DNA of 64,000 nt. Origin: Coemansia sp. RSA 487. Lineage: Eukaryota > Kickxellomycota > Kickxellomycetes > Kickxellales > Kickxellaceae. The notes beneath the pieces are model-generated. The model did no database searches and was not told the origin of the DNA. It saw only the letters and a list, made by a program, of their open reading frames with translations. How positions within the stretch are numbered: the stretch's first letter is position 1; each line of letters starts with the position of its first letter. The stretch lies in contig JANBRJ010000077.1 in assembly GCA_027577595.1 (NCBI GenBank), positions 21,011-85,010 of the forward strand, in the 5' to 3' direction. This document shows, one piece after another, positions 61,876-64,000 of the stretch. The translations under genes were made by a program, and so were the position numbers.

Positions 61876-62124
61876 TGTCACGCTAGTGTGCTGTCATATG
61901 AAAAGCTGATCCTTTCAGATAGGCTGGGGCAACTGCTGATTGTGGAGTTGCAACAGTGCGCTACGTAACAGCTTTCTGTTACATATAAAGGGCAGCACTG
62001 CCCGCGGGTCATTGCCTTTTGGAAGAAGGCATGGGTTTTCCCTTTATCTGGGGTTTGGAACAAAAGGAGAGATCTATAAGATTACTGTGTTATTATATCC
62101 TGGGTCCATGGTAAACCCGTCACA
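61876..62124 (-). mobile_element. LTR on the minus strand with adjoining element sequence
   Basis: A 249 bp copy of the LTR family in reverse orientation (TGTCACGC...CCCGTCACA). The flanks (ATTTA and AGCGC) do not match. The right flank (62125-62270) is shared with 58197-58320, so it is probably the internal end next to a 3' LTR, i.e. a truncated element rather than a solo LTR. Confidence 0.8.
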
Positions 62125-62270
62125 AGCGCTCTTCAATTGCCAGAAGTTGATTTAATGTAGTGAGGCAGATTTGGTAGGCCAAATCCTTCTCACTTGCGTT
62201 ATATTTTTATAGTTGAGAATATCCTTCTTTATAAAGATTCTGGGTTAGGACTAAGCTTGTGACATGAGAT
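62125..62270 (-). repeat. dispersed sequence next to the LTR
   Basis: The reverse complement closely resembles 58197-58320 (AAGTGAG, GGATTTGGCCTACC, ACATTAAATCAACTTCTGG). Probably the 3' internal part of the LTR element. Confidence 0.65.
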
Positions 62271-62380
62271 TTAATTATCAGACGTATGTTTACCATTGTT
62301 TAGCAGTATGCCACATCAGCACATGTGGACATCTTTTCTTTTTTTCCTTTCTTGAAGCTAGCTTCCTTAGTAATACTTCG

Positions 62381-62460
62381 ATGGTAATAAAAGCCACTGA
62401 TTTTATTGAATAAATGAAGAGGAGGGACCTCAGTTCCATCAAGTCTTTTATTTATAACAG
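62381..62460. repeat. dispersed repeat R, copy 2
   Basis: It contains TAATAAAAGCCACTG, AATAAATGA, AGTTCC and TTTTATTT in the same order and spacing as 63270-63352. On the minus strand it reads LDGTEVPPLHLFN inside a 65-codon frame. Confidence 0.6.
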
Positions 62461-62596
62461 AATCACCAAAATGTTTTAATTTTATAGTAATTGGCATCTT
62501 TTGTGATAATAATCAGCTTTCAAGTTTCAAGCTGAGTTACAATCGCAAGTTTAATTATTGTAGCGTTTGTATGGCTACAAAAGTCAGGTTATTCAT

Positions 62597-62650
62597 AAAA
62601 ATAAAGACAGTGAACTTTAGCTCCGTCGAGACTTTTATTTGTAACGCACT
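62597..62650. repeat. dispersed repeat R, copy 3, short
   Basis: AAATAAAGA, AGCTCCGTCGAG and TTTTATTTGTAAC. Only the right half of the repeat is present. Confidence 0.5.
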
Positions 62651-63174
62651 GAAAAGCGGACAGCAGTTTGGTGAAGAAGCGTACTATTAGGGATAAATAA
62701 GATATCGCTGAAATCGCGTTGATAAGCTGAGGATAATAATGTTTGTATTGTGAGAGCATGGAGTGTGTGGCCAGAGGTAGTAGGTTAAAGATCGAATTTG
62801 CAACCAAAGCTAGAAAGACTGTAACTTCTGTAGTAGTGGTTAAAATGAAATGAGACTTGCATGGAGCAATGTTTAATGGTGGTGGATACTGTGTTGAAAT
62901 TATTTTTGTATGTATCATATTTGGCCCAGACAGGCTCGTATCTATTTGTTTGACAGTCAGTATTATATTTTAGGTCTGGTAATTTGATCAAGACAATTAC
63001 CAATTTAAGTTTATAGTATTTAGTTATACTCATTCACGTTTTATTTGAAATCTTTTAATAAATAAAACTATATTTCAAAACTCGATGATGAAACATCAAC
63101 TAAACGAAGGACTAAATATTTCTATTTATAGGAACTGTAATAATGATTTAGCTTAAAAGTTGTTAAGCTGAGTC
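62651..63174. other. AT-rich DNA between repeats
   Basis: Minus-strand frames of 82-109 codons overlap repeat R and lack support. Nothing else is seen. Confidence 0.35.
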
Positions 63175-63352
63175 GCAAAATGATCAGCTCATGCTAGGCC
63201 GATCATATTATTGGTAAGCATAAATTGTATGCTTACCAATTACCATAAGCCTCTTCAGTAAAATTTTAATGTTAATAAAAGCCACTGTTTTATCAAATAA
63301 ATGAATGAGGGGGCAGATTTTTAGTTCCGTCAAGGTTTTATTTTGCAACAGG
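63175..63352. repeat. dispersed repeat R, copy 4, with hairpin
   Basis: The longest copy, related to 15700-15880. It holds a perfect inverted repeat (63210-63240, 13-bp stem, 5-nt loop), AATAAAAGCCACTG, AATAAATGAATGA and AGTTCCGTCAAG. A further partial copy lies near 63675-63730. Confidence 0.65.
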
Positions 63353-63927
63353 AGCCAAGCTGTGCCTTGATTCCTATGAATATTACTTTGTTCATTTCTT
63401 GTTAATAGGGAATATTGTCGTATTCTGATAATACTTCAACACGGACTATGGAATCCGTTTCTTGGCTTAACATAATATGTTATGGTAAGCTTAATCTCAT
63501 GTTTATCTTCCATGAGCGGAACCTGTTCTATGGGGTATAGAGGTCAGATCTCAGGGGTGCAGATTTACGATCATAAATTTCTGTTGATGATATTGGCCGG
63601 TAAATCCACATGACTTTACCAATCAATTGGCAGTCAACGTTTGCTTAATATTCTCCGGCTAACAGCCGTTTTTCATTGAATAAATAAGCAAGAGGAACTA
63701 GAGTTCCAGCAAGCAAAATTCTAAGATTGTTGTAGCAACTATAAAGAAAATATGAGATTTTTCAAGAGAAAAGGTTCCTTGTTTTTATTTTTCATAAGCA
63801 AGACTTTTATAATCACAAATACTACAATAGTTAAACTAGACAGTTGGGAAGTATATAGTTTTATATGAATAAAACTATATTACTTAAAACTTTAGCCAGA
63901 AAAAAGAAAAGAAAAGACATGTGCACT
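63353..63927. other. AT-rich repeat-flanking DNA
   Basis: A partial repeat R core lies near 63675-63730. No gene is seen. Confidence 0.35.
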
Positions 63928-64000
63928 GTGACGAATCGAGCATGGACCTGGGATGGATAACAAGGAGTATTCAGATGATGTTTTATCTTTTATTTCCTTT
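63928..64000 (+). mobile_element. start of another LTR, cut by the window edge
   Basis: TGTGACGAATCGAGCATGGACC then GGATAAC and GGAGTATT follow the first 45 bp of the LTR family (TGTGAC..., CATGGACC, GGATAAAATAAC, GAGTAAT). The remainder lies outside the window. Confidence 0.6.

Noticed and set aside
62589-62918. 109-codon minus-strand frame
   Set aside because: Its end lies inside repeat R and the rest is low-complexity AT-rich translation.
1-64000. tRNA or rRNA genes
   Set aside because: A few TTGAACC-like strings were seen (for example near 40818), but none sits in a cloverleaf-compatible context. No rRNA-like sequence was recognised.
1-64000. CRISPR array or bacterial-type operon
   Set aside because: No regularly spaced direct repeats; introns, LTRs and gene families are eukaryotic.

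Overview
This is a 64 kb piece of a fungal nuclear genome. The coding regions are GC-rich and mostly intronless. The two introns I can place are short (126 and 106 bp), one with a perfect TACTAAC branch site. The intergenic DNA is AT-rich, with long C/T-rich leaders on the coding strand. Gene content fits a zygomycete-grade, early-diverging fungus: a GT41 O-GlcNAc-transferase-type enzyme, Ras, the Golgi tether subunit COG6, a full molybdenum xanthine dehydrogenase, and remnants of Fanzor and Tc1/mariner elements. I would guess Kickxellomycotina or a neighbour, but this is inference from gene content, not a placement.

Layout: 0-15 kb carries the 3' end of an O-GlcNAc transferase-like gene, a very long MAK/ICK/RCK-type kinase with polyglutamine tracts, and two tiny single-zinc-finger genes (A and B) facing away from each other across 3.8 kb of non-coding DNA. 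An orphan 395-residue protein follows. 15-18 kb is a transposon graveyard holding a Tc1/mariner helix-turn-helix remnant and a decayed Fanzor (eukaryotic TnpB-like nuclease) that still shows all three RuvC motifs. 18-27 kb holds xanthine dehydrogenase, then a same-strand cluster of four related, unrecognised small proteins (one frameshifted), with a solo LTR inserted among them. 27-36 kb is ordinary housekeeping: a CLPTM1-like membrane protein, a third tiny zinc-finger gene (C), a nucleolin/Nsr1-type RNA-binding protein, a Cdc1/PGAP5-type phosphoesterase and a 4CL-type acyl-CoA ligase. 36-50 kb is accessory: four tandem copies of an F-box/LRR-like family, all interrupted, two small secreted proteins, a coiled-coil protein, and a second Fanzor scrap between 102 bp inverted repeats. 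50-58 kb holds a WD40 scaffold protein, a duplicated secreted protein with possible Kex2 sites, Ras and COG6. 58-64 kb is repeat-rich, with an LTR nested inside an LTR (both with target duplications), a further LTR, dispersed 3'-end repeats, and a secreted AA9-like copper monooxygenase with an altered second coordination sphere.

The most promising undescribed material is (i) three micro-proteins sharing a CX2CX12HX3-4C finger, the spacing of NEMO/optineurin-type ubiquitin-binding fingers, and (ii) the small-protein cluster at 22.9-26.3 kb. Both sets have recognisable TATA boxes and conserved pattern positions, which argues that they are real genes.
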